From Primorskyibacter sedentarius (GTDB lineage Bacteria; Pseudomonadota; Alphaproteobacteria; Rhodobacterales; Rhodobacteraceae): a stretch of 64,000 nucleotides of DNA. Numbering within the stretch: the first letter of the stretch is position 1; each line of letters opens with the position of its first letter. The stretch lies in assembly GCF_004342065.1 (NCBI RefSeq), contig NZ_SLZU01000014.1:40523-104522 (forward strand), in the 5' to 3' direction. A program made the translations under genes and the position numbers. This document shows, in pieces, positions 42,470 to 52,419 of the stretch. Under the pieces are notes generated by a model, which was not told the origin of the DNA, did no database searches, and saw only the letters and a list, made by a program, of their open reading frames with translations.

Positions 42470-43117
42470 ATGTCCAGCGATTACGCCCCCCCGTCCGATC
42501 CGCTCAATATCCTGCACGAAGATCACCAGATTGTCGTCGTGGACAAACCCGCCGGGTTGCTTTCCGTACCGGGCAAGGGCGAACACCTGTCTGATTGCCT
42601 GCTGACACGGCTTCAGGACGCGTTTCCGCAAACGCTGTTGGTGCACAGGCTGGATCGTGACACGTCTGGCGTGATGGTGTTCGCGCTGACACCCCATGCG
42701 CAGCGCCACCTTGGGCTGCAATTCGAGAAACGTCAGACGAAGAAGACCTATATGGCGCGCGTCGCCGGGCGGGTGGAGCCCAAGACCGGCACCATCGACC
42801 TGCCTATCGGTGTGGACTGGCCCAACCGCCCACGCCAGATGATCGACCATGAAAACGGCCGCAATGCGCTGACCGATTGGCGGGTGATGAAAGCAGGCGA
42901 CACGGAGAGCCGCGTGCATCTGATGCCCAAGACCGGGCGCAGCCACCAGCTGCGGGTGCATATGCTGTCGCTTGGCCACCCTATTCTTGGCGACCCGTTA
43001 TATGCCGAAGGGGCAGATGCGCAGCACCCGCGCATGATGCTGCATTCAGAAGAGCTGCGCCTGCGCCACCCCGAAGGCGGGATCGGCATGAAATTCCGCA
43101 GCCCGGCCCCGTTCTAG
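42470..43117 (+). CDS. RluA-family pseudouridine synthase
   Basis: A 215-residue RNA-modifying enzyme. The catalytic Asp is in L-V-H-R-L-D-R-D-T-S-G near residue 60. V-V-V-D-K-P-A-G-L-L near residue 22 and L-M-P-K-T-G-R-S-H-Q-L-R-V-H near 158 are also characteristic. It lacks an S4 domain, so it is of the short RluA type acting on rRNA or tRNA. The ATG at 42470 has a weak ribosome-binding site; the longer frame upstream would overlap the methyltransferase gene and is not supported. Confidence 0.9.
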   Translation: MSSDYAPPSDPLNILHEDHQIVVVDKPAGLLSVPGKGEHLSDCLLTRLQDAFPQTLLVHRLDRDTSGVMVFALTPHAQRHLGLQFEKRQTKKTYMARVAGRVEPKTGTIDLPIGVDWPNRPRQMIDHENGRNALTDWRVMKAGDTESRVHLMPKTGRSHQLRVHMLSLGHPILGDPLYAEGADAQHPRMMLHSEELRLRHPEGGIGMKFRSPAPF

Positions 43118-43190
43118 GCGCATTACCGGCCTTCGCAATGCCCGCCGGATGGCGACGGGGGCAGCGCCCCCGCCACTGAGTGCCAGTCGA

Positions 43191-44639
43191 TTATTCGGCG
43201 GCGTCGGTGAACCAGCCCGAAACGGATTTGACCTCCAGGAAATCCTCGATCCCCCAGACACCGCCTTCGCGCCCGTTGCCGGATTGCTTCATGCCGCCGA
43301 AGGGCGCACCCGCCCCACGGCTTTGGCCGTTGATCTCGACCATGCCGGAGCGCAGCTGCCGCGCAACGCGATTTGCACGCGCCCCATCCTGCGTCTGGAT
43401 ATAGTTGGTCAGACCGTAGGGGGTGTCATTGGCCACCCGAACGGCCTCTTCCTCGGTCGCGAACTTCATGACCGACAGGACCGGCCCAAAGATCTCCTCT
43501 CGGGCGATGGTCATGTCCGGCGTCACATCGGCAAAGACCGTGGGGCGCACGAAGAAACCCCGGTTCATCCCGTCGGGGCGGCCCGGACCGCCAGCAACCA
43601 GCCGCGCGCCTTCGTCGATGCCCTTCTGGATCAGGTCCTGGATCTTGTTGAACTGAACTTCGTTCACGACCGGCCCGATATGGCGCCCCTCTTCCGAGGC
43701 TGGCCCAACCGTGACCTTTCCAGCAACTGCGGCGGCAGTTTCGACCGCGCGGTCATATGCGGAGGCTTCGACCATCATCCGGCTGGGGGCGTTACAACTT
43801 TGGCCGGTGTTGTTCATCATGTGCAGCACGCCGCGTTTTACTGCCTTCTCGTCGGCATCGGCGAAGATCAGGTTGGCACCTTTGCCGCCCAGTTCCAGAT
43901 GCACACGCTTGAGCGTATCAGCAGCAGCCTTGGAGATCAGCTTGCCCGCGCGGGTCGAGCCGGTGAAGCTGACCATATCGACGTCCTCATGCGCCGAAAG
44001 CTGCGAGCCAACGCCCGCGCCATCCCCGTTCACAAGGTTGAAAACCCCCGCAGGGAATCCAGCCGCGTCGATCATCTCGGCAAACAGCAAGGCGTTGAGC
44101 GGGCTTTCCTCGGATGGTTTCAGAACCATCGTGCAACCTGCGACGGCGGCGGCGATCACCTTCAGCGTGACCTGGTTCATCGGCCAGTTCCACGGGGTAA
44201 TCAGCGCGGTCACGCCAACCGGTTCATAGATAATCCGGTCATTGGGGGCGTGATCGCCCAGCATGCGAACAAAGTTGAACTCCTTCGCCGCACGGATGAA
44301 GTTCTGCATGTGCCACGACCCGGCGCCGACCTGCTGGCTGCGGGCCATGTCAATGGGCGCACCCATCTCAAGGCTCATCGCTTGCGCCATTTCCTCGGCG
44401 CGAGAGTTGTAGATGCCAAGCAGCTTCTCGACCAGCGCTATGCGTTCCGCAGGGTCGGTCGCCATCCATGCAGGAAAGGCAGCCTTTGCGGCAGAAACGG
44501 CGGCATCGGTGTCAGCCTGCCCGCCAAGGGATATCACCGCGCAGGGCTCTTCCGTGGTGGGGTCGATCACGTGATGGTCGCGGCCCTCTTTGGGGGCTAC
44601 CCACTGGCCATTGATATAAAACTGACGCTTCTCGATCAT
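43191..44639 (-). CDS. Aldehyde dehydrogenase (NAD(P)+-dependent)
   Basis: A 482-residue ALDH-superfamily enzyme oxidising an aldehyde to the acid. Visible features: N-W-P-M-N-Q near residue 155, F-T-G-S-T-R-A-G near 230, the catalytic Glu in L-E-L-G-G-K-G-A-N, the catalytic Cys in N-T-G-Q-S-C-N-A-P-S-R and E-E-I-F-G-P-V-L near 385. The substrate is undetermined. AGGAGG precedes the ATG at 44639. It is divergent from the peroxiredoxin gene. Confidence 0.93.
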   Translation of the reverse strand: MIEKRQFYINGQWVAPKEGRDHHVIDPTTEEPCAVISLGGQADTDAAVSAAKAAFPAWMATDPAERIALVEKLLGIYNSRAEEMAQAMSLEMGAPIDMARSQQVGAGSWHMQNFIRAAKEFNFVRMLGDHAPNDRIIYEPVGVTALITPWNWPMNQVTLKVIAAAVAGCTMVLKPSEESPLNALLFAEMIDAAGFPAGVFNLVNGDGAGVGSQLSAHEDVDMVSFTGSTRAGKLISKAAADTLKRVHLELGGKGANLIFADADEKAVKRGVLHMMNNTGQSCNAPSRMMVEASAYDRAVETAAAVAGKVTVGPASEEGRHIGPVVNEVQFNKIQDLIQKGIDEGARLVAGGPGRPDGMNRGFFVRPTVFADVTPDMTIAREEIFGPVLSVMKFATEEEAVRVANDTPYGLTNYIQTQDGARANRVARQLRSGMVEINGQSRGAGAPFGGMKQSGNGREGGVWGIEDFLEVKSVSGWFTDAAE

Positions 44640-44774
44640 TGCTTGACCTCCTGAAATTCCGCGGCACTCTGTCACTGCCGGACATAACCTTCAAGCGGCT
44701 GCTTTTAACCTGGCTGCGGATAAATATATCCTACCTTGAACGTTCCGCTTTCACACCCGCAAAGGAGTTTCCTC

Positions 44775-45428
44775 ATGGGCTTGCGCATCAACGATACCGT
44801 TCCGAATTTCACGGCAGAAACTGATCAGGGAACGATACAGTTCCACGATTGGATCGGCGATAGCTGGGCAATTCTGTTCAGCCATCCCAAAGACTTCACG
44901 CCGGTCTGCACCACCGAATTTGGCGCGGTGGCCCAATTGGCAGATGAATGGAAGAAGCGCGGCACCAAGGTGATCGGGGTTTCCGTCGACGGGGTCGAGG
45001 AACACAAGGGCTGGAAGAAGGACATCGAGAAGGTTGCAGGCACCACTGCCGGTTTCCCTATCATCGCTGACGAAGGGCTGGCAGTTTCCAAGGCCTTCGA
45101 CATGCTGCCTTCCGAGGCTTACATGCCCGACGGCCGTACGCCCAACGATAGTGCCACCGTGCGCGCAGTGTTCATCATCGGGCCGGACAAGAAGTTGAAA
45201 CTGTCGATGACCTATCCGATGAACGTGGGTCGCAATTTCGCCGAGGTGCTGCGCGCGCTTGACGGGTTGCAGACCGCGGCCAAATACACGGTTGCCACGC
45301 CGGCCAACTGGAATGTGGGTGACGACGTGGTCATCCCCACGAGCTTTGACGAGGCGGCGGCGAAAGAGACCTTCGGCGAGTTCAAGACCGTGCTGCCCTA
45401 CCTGCGCATGACCAAGGCACCGACCTGA
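44775..45428 (+). CDS. 1-Cys peroxiredoxin (Prx6 type)
   Basis: A 217-residue peroxidase. The peroxidatic Cys lies in D-F-T-P-V-C-T-T-E near residue 47, and the expected Arg and the dimer domain (Y-P-M-N-V-G-R-N-F, then V-A-T-P-A-N-W) follow. No resolving Cys is obvious, as for the Prx6 group. It reduces hydrogen peroxide and alkyl hydroperoxides in the cytosol. AAAGGAG precedes the ATG. It is monocistronic, with a hairpin after the stop. Confidence 0.94.
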   Translation: MGLRINDTVPNFTAETDQGTIQFHDWIGDSWAILFSHPKDFTPVCTTEFGAVAQLADEWKKRGTKVIGVSVDGVEEHKGWKKDIEKVAGTTAGFPIIADEGLAVSKAFDMLPSEAYMPDGRTPNDSATVRAVFIIGPDKKLKLSMTYPMNVGRNFAEVLRALDGLQTAAKYTVATPANWNVGDDVVIPTSFDEAAAKETFGEFKTVLPYLRMTKAPT

Positions 45429-45446
45429 TCGCGCGGGTCTGAAATT

Positions 45447-45488
45447 AATCGGCCCGGGAGGCGCGCCAAATCGTTTCACGGGCCGATT
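45447..45488 (+). terminator. Probable terminator of the peroxiredoxin gene
   Basis: AATCGGCCCG and CGGGCCGATT are perfect ten-base arms separated by a 22-base loop, followed by a short T-rich stretch (tttctatt). The large loop and broken T-run make it weaker than the hup terminator. Confidence 0.6.
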
Positions 45489-45554
45489 TCTATTGTGTCT
45501 CTCCTTCCGGCTTGATCCAATCGCGAGACCTGAAAGCAAGGACGGAGACGCAGG

Positions 45555-46595
45555 GTGACACGGGCGAGCATGCATATCGGCGGGGTGACAATCGCGCCGG
45601 GAACACGGCGAACGGTGGACCTGCCGGTCAGCGTTCTGTCGGATCATACGCCGGTGAACATGTCTGCGCATGTCATTCATGGCCGCAAGGACGGGCCGGT
45701 GATGTTCGTCTCGGCGCTGGTTCATGGTGACGAGGTCATCGGTGCCGAGATTGTCCGCCGCCTGCTGCGTGCCGCGCCTGTGCAGCGCCTTTCCGGGACG
45801 CTGATCGCGGTGCCGATCGTCAATGCTTTCGGGTTCCTGTCGCAATCGCGCTACCTGCCGGATCGACGTGACCTCAACCGGTGCTTTCCCGGCCATTCCG
45901 AAGGCTCCCTGGCCGCACGACTTGCGCATCTTTTCTTGACAGAGGTCGTGAAGCGCTGCGATGTCGGCATTGATCTGCATTCCGCCGCGGTGGGGCGCAC
46001 GAACCTGCCGCAGATCCGCCTGACGCCGGGCAATGATCGCCTGCGCGACCTTGGTGCTGCCTTTGCCGCGCCGGTCACCATGACATCGAAATTGAGGGAC
46101 GGATCGCTGAGGCAGGGGGCAGAGGCGCTGGGCGTGGACGTCCTGCTCTACGAGGCCGGGGAAGGCCTGCGCTTTGACGAATACGCCGCCCGCGCGGGTC
46201 TGGCCGGGATCCTTCGGGTAATGCAGAAACTTGGCATGGTCGGTGCCAAGGGCGTTCCGCGTGCGCGGCGCGAGTCAGTATTTTGCGAGCGGTCCACATG
46301 GTCACGCGCCCCGATGGGCGGGCTGTTGCGGACGTTGAAAGCCAGCGGGGACTATGTCGAGGAGGGGGCCGTGCTCGGCCTGATTTCCGACCCGTTCGGC
46401 GAGGCCGAGACAGAGGTTGTCGCTGATGCGCCCGGTATCGTGATTGGCCGCACGAATCTGCCCGTGGTCAACGAGGGCGACGCGCTGTTCCATATCGGTC
46501 TAGTGAAGAAGGTCGCCCATGCCGAAGCCGCATCACAGGGCGTTGCCGAAGCCATGGATGACGCACCGCTGTTTGATGAGGATGAGATCATCTGA
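45555..46595 (+). CDS. AstE/AspA-family zinc deacylase
   Basis: A 346-residue protein of the succinylglutamate desuccinylase/aspartoacylase family. Zinc ligands are expected in L-V-H-G-D-E-V-I-G (His, Glu) near residue 58 and I-D-L-H-S-A near residue 138; D-R-R-D-L-N-R-C-F-P-G near 105 binds substrate. The C-terminal part (after about 235) looks like the biotinyl-lipoyl-like add-on seen in relatives, with G-D-Y-V-E-E-G-A-V-L-G. The substrate, an N-acyl amino acid, is not known; ectoine-pathway DoeB belongs to the same broad family. The GTG start is supported by GGAG. Confidence 0.85.
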   Translation: MTRASMHIGGVTIAPGTRRTVDLPVSVLSDHTPVNMSAHVIHGRKDGPVMFVSALVHGDEVIGAEIVRRLLRAAPVQRLSGTLIAVPIVNAFGFLSQSRYLPDRRDLNRCFPGHSEGSLAARLAHLFLTEVVKRCDVGIDLHSAAVGRTNLPQIRLTPGNDRLRDLGAAFAAPVTMTSKLRDGSLRQGAEALGVDVLLYEAGEGLRFDEYAARAGLAGILRVMQKLGMVGAKGVPRARRESVFCERSTWSRAPMGGLLRTLKASGDYVEEGAVLGLISDPFGEAETEVVADAPGIVIGRTNLPVVNEGDALFHIGLVKKVAHAEAASQGVAEAMDDAPLFDEDEII

Positions 46596-46832
46596 GTGGC
46601 ACCCCTGCTTCATCGCTGATGGAGCAGGGGACGGCATGAGGGAGGATCATGCCCCCGGCGTGCCTACCGGGGTTATTGACGGGGCCGGAACGTGAGTGGT
46701 GGCCTCGCCGCCCTCTGCCTTTCAGCTGGGGGGAGCTGACGGGTGTTCAAACGAACCTGAGTGCTGCGATTAATATGCGGTGAATTGGTTACCAAAAGGT
46801 TACCAGAGCCGTTACCTCCGGGCGCAAACGAA
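46596..46832. other. Intergenic stretch with one hairpin
   Basis: No gene is seen. CCCCTGCT (46602-46609) and AGCAGGGG (46623-46630) form a perfect eight-base hairpin just after the upstream stop, without a T-run; it may mark the 3' end of that message. The rest has no recognised element. Confidence 0.4.
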
Positions 46833-46862
46833 AAATGCCCCGACGTCAATGTCGGGGCATTT
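46833..46862 (-). terminator. Intrinsic terminator of pnp
   Basis: AAATGCCCCGAC, a six-base loop and GTCGGGGCATTT form a perfect twelve-base-pair stem. Read on the minus strand it is followed by a T-run, and it lies 25 bases after the pnp stop codon. Confidence 0.9.
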
Positions 46863-46887
46863 CCAAATTCAACGGTCGTGCCGGGCG

Positions 46888-49032
46888 TTAGCCTTCGGCT
46901 TCTTCCGTCTTCTTCTCGGGGGCGACTTCTTCGCCGGTTTCCTGATCGACCATCTTCATCGCCAGGCGTACCTTGCCGCGATCGTCAAAGCCCAGAAGCT
47001 TGACGAACACTTCCTGACCTTCTTTCAGAACGTCGGAGGGATGGTTCAGGCGACGGTTTTCGATCTGGCTGACATGCACGAGGCCGTCGCGCTTGCCGAA
47101 GAAGTTCACGAAGGCGCCGAAATCGACGATCTTCACGACCTTGCCCTTGTAGACCTTGCCTTCTTCCGGCTCTGCCACGATCGAATGGATCATGTCATAG
47201 GCCTTCTTGATGGCGTCGCCGTTGGGCGATGCGATCTTGATGATGCCATCGTCGTTGATGTCGACCTTGGCGCCAGACACTTCGACGATCTCGCGGATCA
47301 CCTTGCCGCCAGAGCCGATCACTTCCCGGATCTTGTCGGTCGGAACCTGCATCGTTTCGATGCGCGGTGCGTGGACAGAGAATTCCGCAGCACCGGTCAG
47401 GGCCTTGGACATCTCGCCAAGGATGTGCATCCGGCCTTCCTTGGCTTGCGCCAGGGCCTTTTGCATGATCTCGGGCGTGATGCCTGCAACCTTGATGTCC
47501 ATCTGCAAGGAGGTGATGCCGGCTTCGGTGCCCGCAACCTTGAAGTCCATGTCGCCGAGGTGATCCTCGTCGCCAAGAATGTCGGTCAGGATTGCGTAGG
47601 AACCGTCATCTTCAAGGATCAGACCCATTGCAACGCCCGCAACCGCCGATTTCAGCGGAACGCCCGCATCCATCATCGACAGCGAGCCACCGCAAACCGA
47701 CGCCATCGAGCTGGAGCCGTTGGATTCGGTGATCTCCGACACGATACGGATCGTGTAGGGGAAATCCGTTGCAGCAGGCAGAACCGCCTGAAGCGCGCGC
47801 CATGCCAGTTTACCATGACCAATCTCACGACGGCCCGGACCGGAAACGCGGCCCACTTCGCCCACCGAATAGGGGGGGAAGTTGTAATGCAGCATGAAGT
47901 TGGATTTGTATGTGCCATGCAGCGCGTCGATCATCTGTTCGTCGTCGCCGGTGCCCAGAGTGGTCACAACCAGACCCTGCGTCTCACCACGGGTGAACAG
48001 GGCAGAGCCGTGCGTCCGGGGCAGGAAGCCGGTTTCGCTGACGATGGGGCGCACAGTGTCCAGCGCACGGCCGTCGATCCGCTTGCCGGTCTTGACGACA
48101 TCGCCGCGCAGAACCGATGCTTCAAGCTTCTTCAACGCAGAGCCGAGGTTCGCATCTTCCAGCTGTTCTTCGGTCAGCGCTGCCTTGATCGCCTCTTTCG
48201 CTGCGGCAACAGCGTTTGTGCGCTCTTGCTTGTCGGTGATCGCATATGCGGCGCGGATGTTATCCTCACCCGCAGCTTTCACGGCAGCGTAAAGATCGGA
48301 GTAATCCGGTGCCTGGAAATCAAACGGCTCTTTCGCGGCGTCTTCTGCCAGCGAGATGATCAGGTCGATCACCGGCTGGATCTGCTCATGCGCGAAAGTA
48401 ACGGCGCCCAGCATTTCCTCTTCGGACAGCTCGTAGGCTTCCGATTCCACCATCATCACGGCGTCTTTGGTGCCTGCGACAACCAGATCGAGCCGCTGCT
48501 CGGGGTTGTTGCGCAGGTTCTGCATGTCTTCGACTTCGGGATTGAGGATATAGTCGCCATCCACATAACCCACGCGACAACCTGCGATCGGGCCCATGAA
48601 AGGCGCGCCGGAAATCGTCAGGGCAGCAGAGGCCGCGATCATTGCCACGACGTCGGGGTCGTTGACCAGATCGTGGCTGAGCACGGTGCACATCACCAGA
48701 ACTTCGTGCTTGAAGCCGGGGACGAACAGCGGGCGGATCGGACGGTCGATCAGGCGCGCGGTCAGCGTTTCCTTCTCGGTCGGACGCGCCTCGCGCTTGA
48801 AGAAGCCGCCGGGCACTTTACCCGCGGCATAGTATTTTTCCTGGTAATGCACGGTCAGCGGAAAGAAATCCTGACCGGGCTTGGGCGACTTTGCAAAGGT
48901 CACGTTTGCCATGACCGAAGTTTCACCCAAGGTGGCGATGACCGAGCCATCCGCCTGGCGGGCAACCTTGCCCGTTTCCAGTGTCAGCGTTTCTTCGCCC
49001 CACTGCATCGTTTTCGTCGTAACGTTGAACAT
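46888..49032 (-). CDS. pnp: Polyribonucleotide nucleotidyltransferase
   Basis: A 714-residue 3'-to-5' phosphorolytic RNase, part of the RNA degradosome. Two RNase PH-like halves are visible ([11 protein letters not shown] near residue 57; the second with T-R-G-E-T-Q and P-P-Y-S-V-G-E near 375), then the KH domain with [11 protein letters not shown] near 570 and the S1 domain with F-G-A-F-V-N-F near 635. The length is typical. It lies downstream of rpsO in the same orientation, the classic rpsO-pnp order, but the rpsO terminator intervenes. Confidence 0.97.
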   Translation of the reverse strand: MFNVTTKTMQWGEETLTLETGKVARQADGSVIATLGETSVMANVTFAKSPKPGQDFFPLTVHYQEKYYAAGKVPGGFFKREARPTEKETLTARLIDRPIRPLFVPGFKHEVLVMCTVLSHDLVNDPDVVAMIAASAALTISGAPFMGPIAGCRVGYVDGDYILNPEVEDMQNLRNNPEQRLDLVVAGTKDAVMMVESEAYELSEEEMLGAVTFAHEQIQPVIDLIISLAEDAAKEPFDFQAPDYSDLYAAVKAAGEDNIRAAYAITDKQERTNAVAAAKEAIKAALTEEQLEDANLGSALKKLEASVLRGDVVKTGKRIDGRALDTVRPIVSETGFLPRTHGSALFTRGETQGLVVTTLGTGDDEQMIDALHGTYKSNFMLHYNFPPYSVGEVGRVSGPGRREIGHGKLAWRALQAVLPAATDFPYTIRIVSEITESNGSSSMASVCGGSLSMMDAGVPLKSAVAGVAMGLILEDDGSYAILTDILGDEDHLGDMDFKVAGTEAGITSLQMDIKVAGITPEIMQKALAQAKEGRMHILGEMSKALTGAAEFSVHAPRIETMQVPTDKIREVIGSGGKVIREIVEVSGAKVDINDDGIIKIASPNGDAIKKAYDMIHSIVAEPEEGKVYKGKVVKIVDFGAFVNFFGKRDGLVHVSQIENRRLNHPSDVLKEGQEVFVKLLGFDDRGKVRLAMKMVDQETGEEVAPEKKTEEAEG

Positions 49033-49330
49033 TCAGCGTATCCTATGTGGGAGCGCTCCCGGCCCTCCGGGTCTCCCGTTTTGCATGGCGGCCCCATTGC
49101 CGCCGACCCCATTATCATTACATGCGCCGGGGTCAGGGCGTCACGTCTCAGATGCGGGGGCCATACAGCAGATTGTGGCGTTTGGAAAGGGGCGGGCGCT
49201 AAGGCGCGCCGCTAGCACCCGATAGCATCCCGGTCGAAACGGAACGCATCGGGCGCGCTGCACCTCGCCAGCGGGTAGCGATATTTGCCGCTGGGCAGAT
49301 CGCAGGAAGCTACAGAAGGACCGCAAAAGA
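49033..49330. promoter_or_regulatory. pnp upstream/leader region
   Basis: About 300 bp without a supported gene. The perfect palindrome GGGAGCGCTCCC (49049-49060) lies 17 bases before the pnp start and can also pair with a nearby GGGAG copy. In enterobacteria pnp mRNA is autoregulated through a 5' stem cut by RNase III; a similar role here is speculation. No promoter boxes could be assigned. Confidence 0.4.
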
Positions 49331-49358
49331 AAACGCCCGCGCGGAATGGCGGGCGTTT
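49331..49358 (-). terminator. Intrinsic terminator of rpsO
   Basis: AAACGCCCGC and GCGGGCGTTT form a ten-base-pair stem with an eight-base loop. On the minus strand a T-rich run follows. It lies 54 bases after the rpsO stop and separates rpsO from pnp. Confidence 0.85.
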
Positions 49359-49411
49359 CAGAATGATCCGATGTGTGGTCTGGCAAACTTGTCGCCGACC
49401 AGATCGGGAGC

Positions 49412-49681
49412 TTAGCGGCGGATGCCCAGGCGTTTGATGAGGTCCTGATACCGGCCCTCGTCCTTGCCCTTGAGGTAGTCCAGCAGCTTACGACGCTGTG
49501 CAACCATCATAAGAAGACCACGACGCGAGTGGTTGTCTTTCTTGTGGGTCTTGAAGTGCTCGGTCAGGGTGGTGATGCGCGATGTCAGAATGGCAACCTG
49601 AACTTCGGGCGAACCGGTGTCGCCTTCCTTGGTTGCGAAATCTTTCATCAGGCGTGTTTTTTCTTCAGCAGTAATCGACAT
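49412..49681 (-). CDS. rpsO: Ribosomal protein S15
   Basis: An 89-residue protein binding 16S rRNA in the 30S platform. [14 protein letters not shown] near residue 22, [11 protein letters not shown] near 45 and the end [12 protein letters not shown] are diagnostic. AAGGAG precedes the ATG at 49681; a longer upstream frame has no support. It is followed by its own terminator, then pnp. Confidence 0.97.
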   Translation of the reverse strand: MSITAEEKTRLMKDFATKEGDTGSPEVQVAILTSRITTLTEHFKTHKKDNHSRRGLLMMVAQRRKLLDYLKGKDEGRYQDLIKRLGIRR

Positions 49682-49854
49682 CGGGGTCTCCTTTTGGGTT
49701 TGTGTGAATGGCGCGAGCCGGGATGTCGTCCAGCAAGGCCCGTGGAGAATACCCACCCACGCATGTGCCAGGGCGGATGCGGGCGTATAGGGCAGATTGG
49801 TCAGGATGGAAAGAAAAAACTCAGCCGCCGGATGCACCGGCACCATGCGCGGCT

Positions 49855-50910
49855 TCAACCGCCAAAGACGGGCCCGGCGGACTGTGTTGGCATCAGGACG
49901 ATCTGGTCGATGGTCGGAGCGTCTTCGCTGTTGATCTGCGCCACGGCGACGCCATCAACAGTCACGTTTACCAGGTTGGCGTTGTCGGCATCCGGTTCAA
50001 TCGCGATTTCCGGATCCTCTTCGCCGGTATCTTCGTCATAAAGGACGACGAGCATGTCCTCCACGGGATCGAAATCCATGATTTGAGCGGCATCCTCATC
50101 GGCTTCGATGCCGGAGAGATAGAAGCTGTCCATACCATCGCCGCCGCTTGCGATGTCGCCTTCATCCACGCGCAAGTGATCTTCGCCATCCCCGCCGTTG
50201 AGGAAGTCCCGGCTGCCATCGCGGCCATCGAGCGTGTCATCGCCCCAGCCACCGAAAAGCGTATCCTCGCCATCGCCGCCAGACAGTTGATCGTCACCGT
50301 GGCGGCCATGCAGGGCGTCGGCACCTGAACCGCCTTCGAGCGTGTCATTGCCCAGGCCACCATTCACGGAATCGTCGCCTTCGCCGCCATCCATGCGGTC
50401 GTCACCGTCATGACCATACAGGTCGTCCGACCCGGTGCCACCGTATAGCAGATCGTCGCCTTCGCCGCCGTGCAGCGTGTCGTCGCCCTCGCCGCCATCA
50501 AGGGTGTCTTCGCCGAGTTCACCGTGAAGATCATCTTCGCCCCCCTCGCCATAGAGGAGGTCATCGTCGTCAAAGCCGTTCATCATCTCGTCGGTGTCAT
50601 CGCCCCAGAGCGTGTCAGAGGAGTCCGTCCCTTCGCTGACATAGGAAGGCGTTTCGACGCGGGTAAACTGGTCAAGGATGGACGGCGCTTCCGGCGCGTC
50701 TTCACCGTCTTCGGAGGCAAAATCGAACGACGCAGCCTTTGCAGCGTCGATCTCCAGATCTTCGCTGTCGTCTTCGAGCGCCTCCTCGGCCTCCTCGTCG
50801 GTCGATACGACCATCACGGAGCCGAGCATCATCAGACCCATCAAACTCGTCAACATCAACATGTTGAACCCCACAATTACCCAGCCCAATACTTCACCAA
50901 ACGTGCTCAA
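49855..50910 (-). CDS. RTX-repeat calcium-binding protein with N-terminal membrane segment
   Basis: A 351-residue strongly acidic protein. Residues about 8-35 are hydrophobic, followed by an acidic linker. Residues about 95-265 hold roughly 15 glycine/aspartate nonapeptide repeats of the G-G-x-G-x-D-x-L type, which bind calcium and fold as a beta-roll. The C-terminal part ([12 protein letters not shown] near 280, then V-D-G-V-A-V-A) resembles the end domain of many type I secretion substrates in Rhodobacterales. It may be exported or membrane-anchored. The TTG start has a weak site; ATG codons inside the hydrophobic stretch are alternatives. Confidence 0.8.
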   Translation of the reverse strand: MSTFGEVLGWVIVGFNMLMLTSLMGLMMLGSVMVVSTDEEAEEALEDDSEDLEIDAAKAASFDFASEDGEDAPEAPSILDQFTRVETPSYVSEGTDSSDTLWGDDTDEMMNGFDDDDLLYGEGGEDDLHGELGEDTLDGGEGDDTLHGGEGDDLLYGGTGSDDLYGHDGDDRMDGGEGDDSVNGGLGNDTLEGGSGADALHGRHGDDQLSGGDGEDTLFGGWGDDTLDGRDGSRDFLNGGDGEDHLRVDEGDIASGGDGMDSFYLSGIEADEDAAQIMDFDPVEDMLVVLYDEDTGEEDPEIAIEPDADNANLVNVTVDGVAVAQINSEDAPTIDQIVLMPTQSAGPVFGG

Positions 50911-50953
50911 AATGCGAGCTTTTTTGTCCCGAATAGTTAATCACCCGTCGCGG

Positions 50954-51454
50954 TCAGGCGGTCCAGCGAAGCGGCTCCACCGCGTAGGGGACGTAAAGCG
51001 GGTGCCTCGGGTGGCCCTGCTTCGTAAGCCCCAGATGGTGCAGCGGGGTCGATAAATTGCTCAGGACTTCGGCAGCGCGGCCATTGAGGGCGCCATGTAC
51101 GCCCCAGGCCGCGATGACCATGCGCGCGGCGGCGCAGCGGGCTGCAAGAACGGTGTCGTTGTCCGGACCAACCGGATCATCTGCGCGGCGCAGGTCAGCC
51201 GGGAGGGTGGCGCGGAACGCAAACAGGTTGACGATCTCGATACCGCCGAACCCCAGCGCCCGCGCGCGCCTTTCGCACCGTTCGATGGTAGGATCGTTGC
51301 GAAGCTCCGTCGCGGTGGACGGGTTCAGCATCACATAGGCCAATTGCCCTGCTGCCGGATCCCAGACGCGTGAAAGCGCGTAGCGGTAGGTCTCGCAATC
51401 CGAATAGAGCGCTTCGGAAAGGCAGCCCGGGGCCTCATGCGCGCGCCGCAACAT
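50954..51454 (-). CDS. DUF1643 domain protein
   Basis: A 166-residue protein of unknown function. The family core is L-A-Y-V-M-L-N-P-S-T-A-T near residue 38, D-P-T-I-E-R-C near 55 and I-V-N-L-F-A-F-R-A-T near 75; late segments include A-W-G-V-H-G-A-L and H-P-L-Y. Members occur widely in bacteria and phages without a known activity. The ATG at 51454 begins 3 bases after the truB stop (TAACCATG), so it follows truB in one transcript. Confidence 0.85.
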   Translation of the reverse strand: MLRRAHEAPGCLSEALYSDCETYRYALSRVWDPAAGQLAYVMLNPSTATELRNDPTIERCERRARALGFGGIEIVNLFAFRATLPADLRRADDPVGPDNDTVLAARCAAARMVIAAWGVHGALNGRAAEVLSNLSTPLHHLGLTKQGHPRHPLYVPYAVEPLRWTA

Positions 51455-51456
51455 GG

Positions 51457-52362
51457 TTAGCGGACGAAAACGCGGCTTGGGTGCAGCTCGCCGGACTTGT
51501 AGCGCCCCACGGCGACAGCCTCGCCATTCATGGCCGCCCAGCACTCTTCGCCATATTCGACCCCGTTGGCCAGTACCATGGCGGGATTGCCATTGCGCAA
51601 CCGCACCGCGGATTCGGGCGGGCAGGTGACACAAGGCAAGTCGACCAGTCCTTCCTCAAGCGGGCGCAGATAGGCATCGAGCGCGGGGTCCTGCGCCAGT
51701 CTTTCGACCTCTTTCATCGTCAGCGAACCGTCCAGATCGAACGGGCCGGACCATAGCCGCCGCAGGTTAAGAACATGGGCGTGGCAGCCCAGAGCCTCGC
51801 CAAGATCACGGGCGATGGAGCGGACATACCCGCCCTTGCCACAGGTCATTTCCAGAACGGCGGTGTCGGCATCGGGACGGTCCGTCAGCACCAGTTCCTC
51901 GACCCAGAGCGGGCGCGCGGCCAGTTCCATCTCTTCACCGTCGCGGGCGCGTTTATAGGCGCGTTCCCCATCGATCTTTACGGCGGAAAATTGCGGTGGC
52001 ACCTGCATGATGTCGCCGATAAAGGCGTTGAGCGCATCCTTGATGGCATCATCGCCGGGACGCAGATCGCTGGACGCGATCACCTCGCCCTCGGCATCGT
52101 CGGTATTGGTCGCCTGACCCAGCCGGATGGTGAATTCATAGGCCTTGAGCGCATCGGTGATGAAAGGGACCGTCTTGGTCGCCTCGCCAAGCGCCACGGC
52201 CAACAGCCCGGTGGCCTCGGGGTCCAGCGTACCGGCATGCCCGGCCTTCTTGGCCTGCATTGCCCAGCGAACCTTGTTGACAACTGCGGTTGATGTCAGG
52301 CCCGCCGGTTTGTCGATCACCAGCCAGCCGGAAATATCGCGTCCCTTGCGTTTGCGTGCCAT
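51457..52362 (-). CDS. truB: tRNA pseudouridine-55 synthase
   Basis: A 301-residue enzyme making pseudouridine 55 in the tRNA T-loop. The catalytic Asp lies in [11 protein letters not shown] near residue 47; L-V-I-D-K-P-A-G near 14, the L-G-x-A-T-x-T-D-D-A-E-G segment and [11 protein letters not shown] near 180 are typical. GAGGA precedes the ATG. It belongs to the leftward cluster with rbfA and rpsO, the usual ribosome-maturation neighbourhood. Confidence 0.95.
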   Translation of the reverse strand: MARKRKGRDISGWLVIDKPAGLTSTAVVNKVRWAMQAKKAGHAGTLDPEATGLLAVALGEATKTVPFITDALKAYEFTIRLGQATNTDDAEGEVIASSDLRPGDDAIKDALNAFIGDIMQVPPQFSAVKIDGERAYKRARDGEEMELAARPLWVEELVLTDRPDADTAVLEMTCGKGGYVRSIARDLGEALGCHAHVLNLRRLWSGPFDLDGSLTMKEVERLAQDPALDAYLRPLEEGLVDLPCVTCPPESAVRLRNGNPAMVLANGVEYGEECWAAMNGEAVAVGRYKSGELHPSRVFVR

Positions 52363-52419
52363 CAGATCCTCAAGGTGTGTGAACAGAAAGCGCGGGCCTA
52401 GCGGATGCCCGCTGCCGCG

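Noticed and set aside
45555..46595. Ectoine-pathway deacetylase DoeB
   Set aside because: It belongs to the same broad AstE/AspA family, but the N-terminus does not resemble remembered DoeB and it lies far from the DoeA-like gene.
46780..49215. An 811-codon open frame on the plus strand opposite pnp
   Set aside because: It is the mirror of the strongly biased GC-rich codons of pnp; the protein is rich in His, Arg and Gly with no domain or ribosome-binding site.
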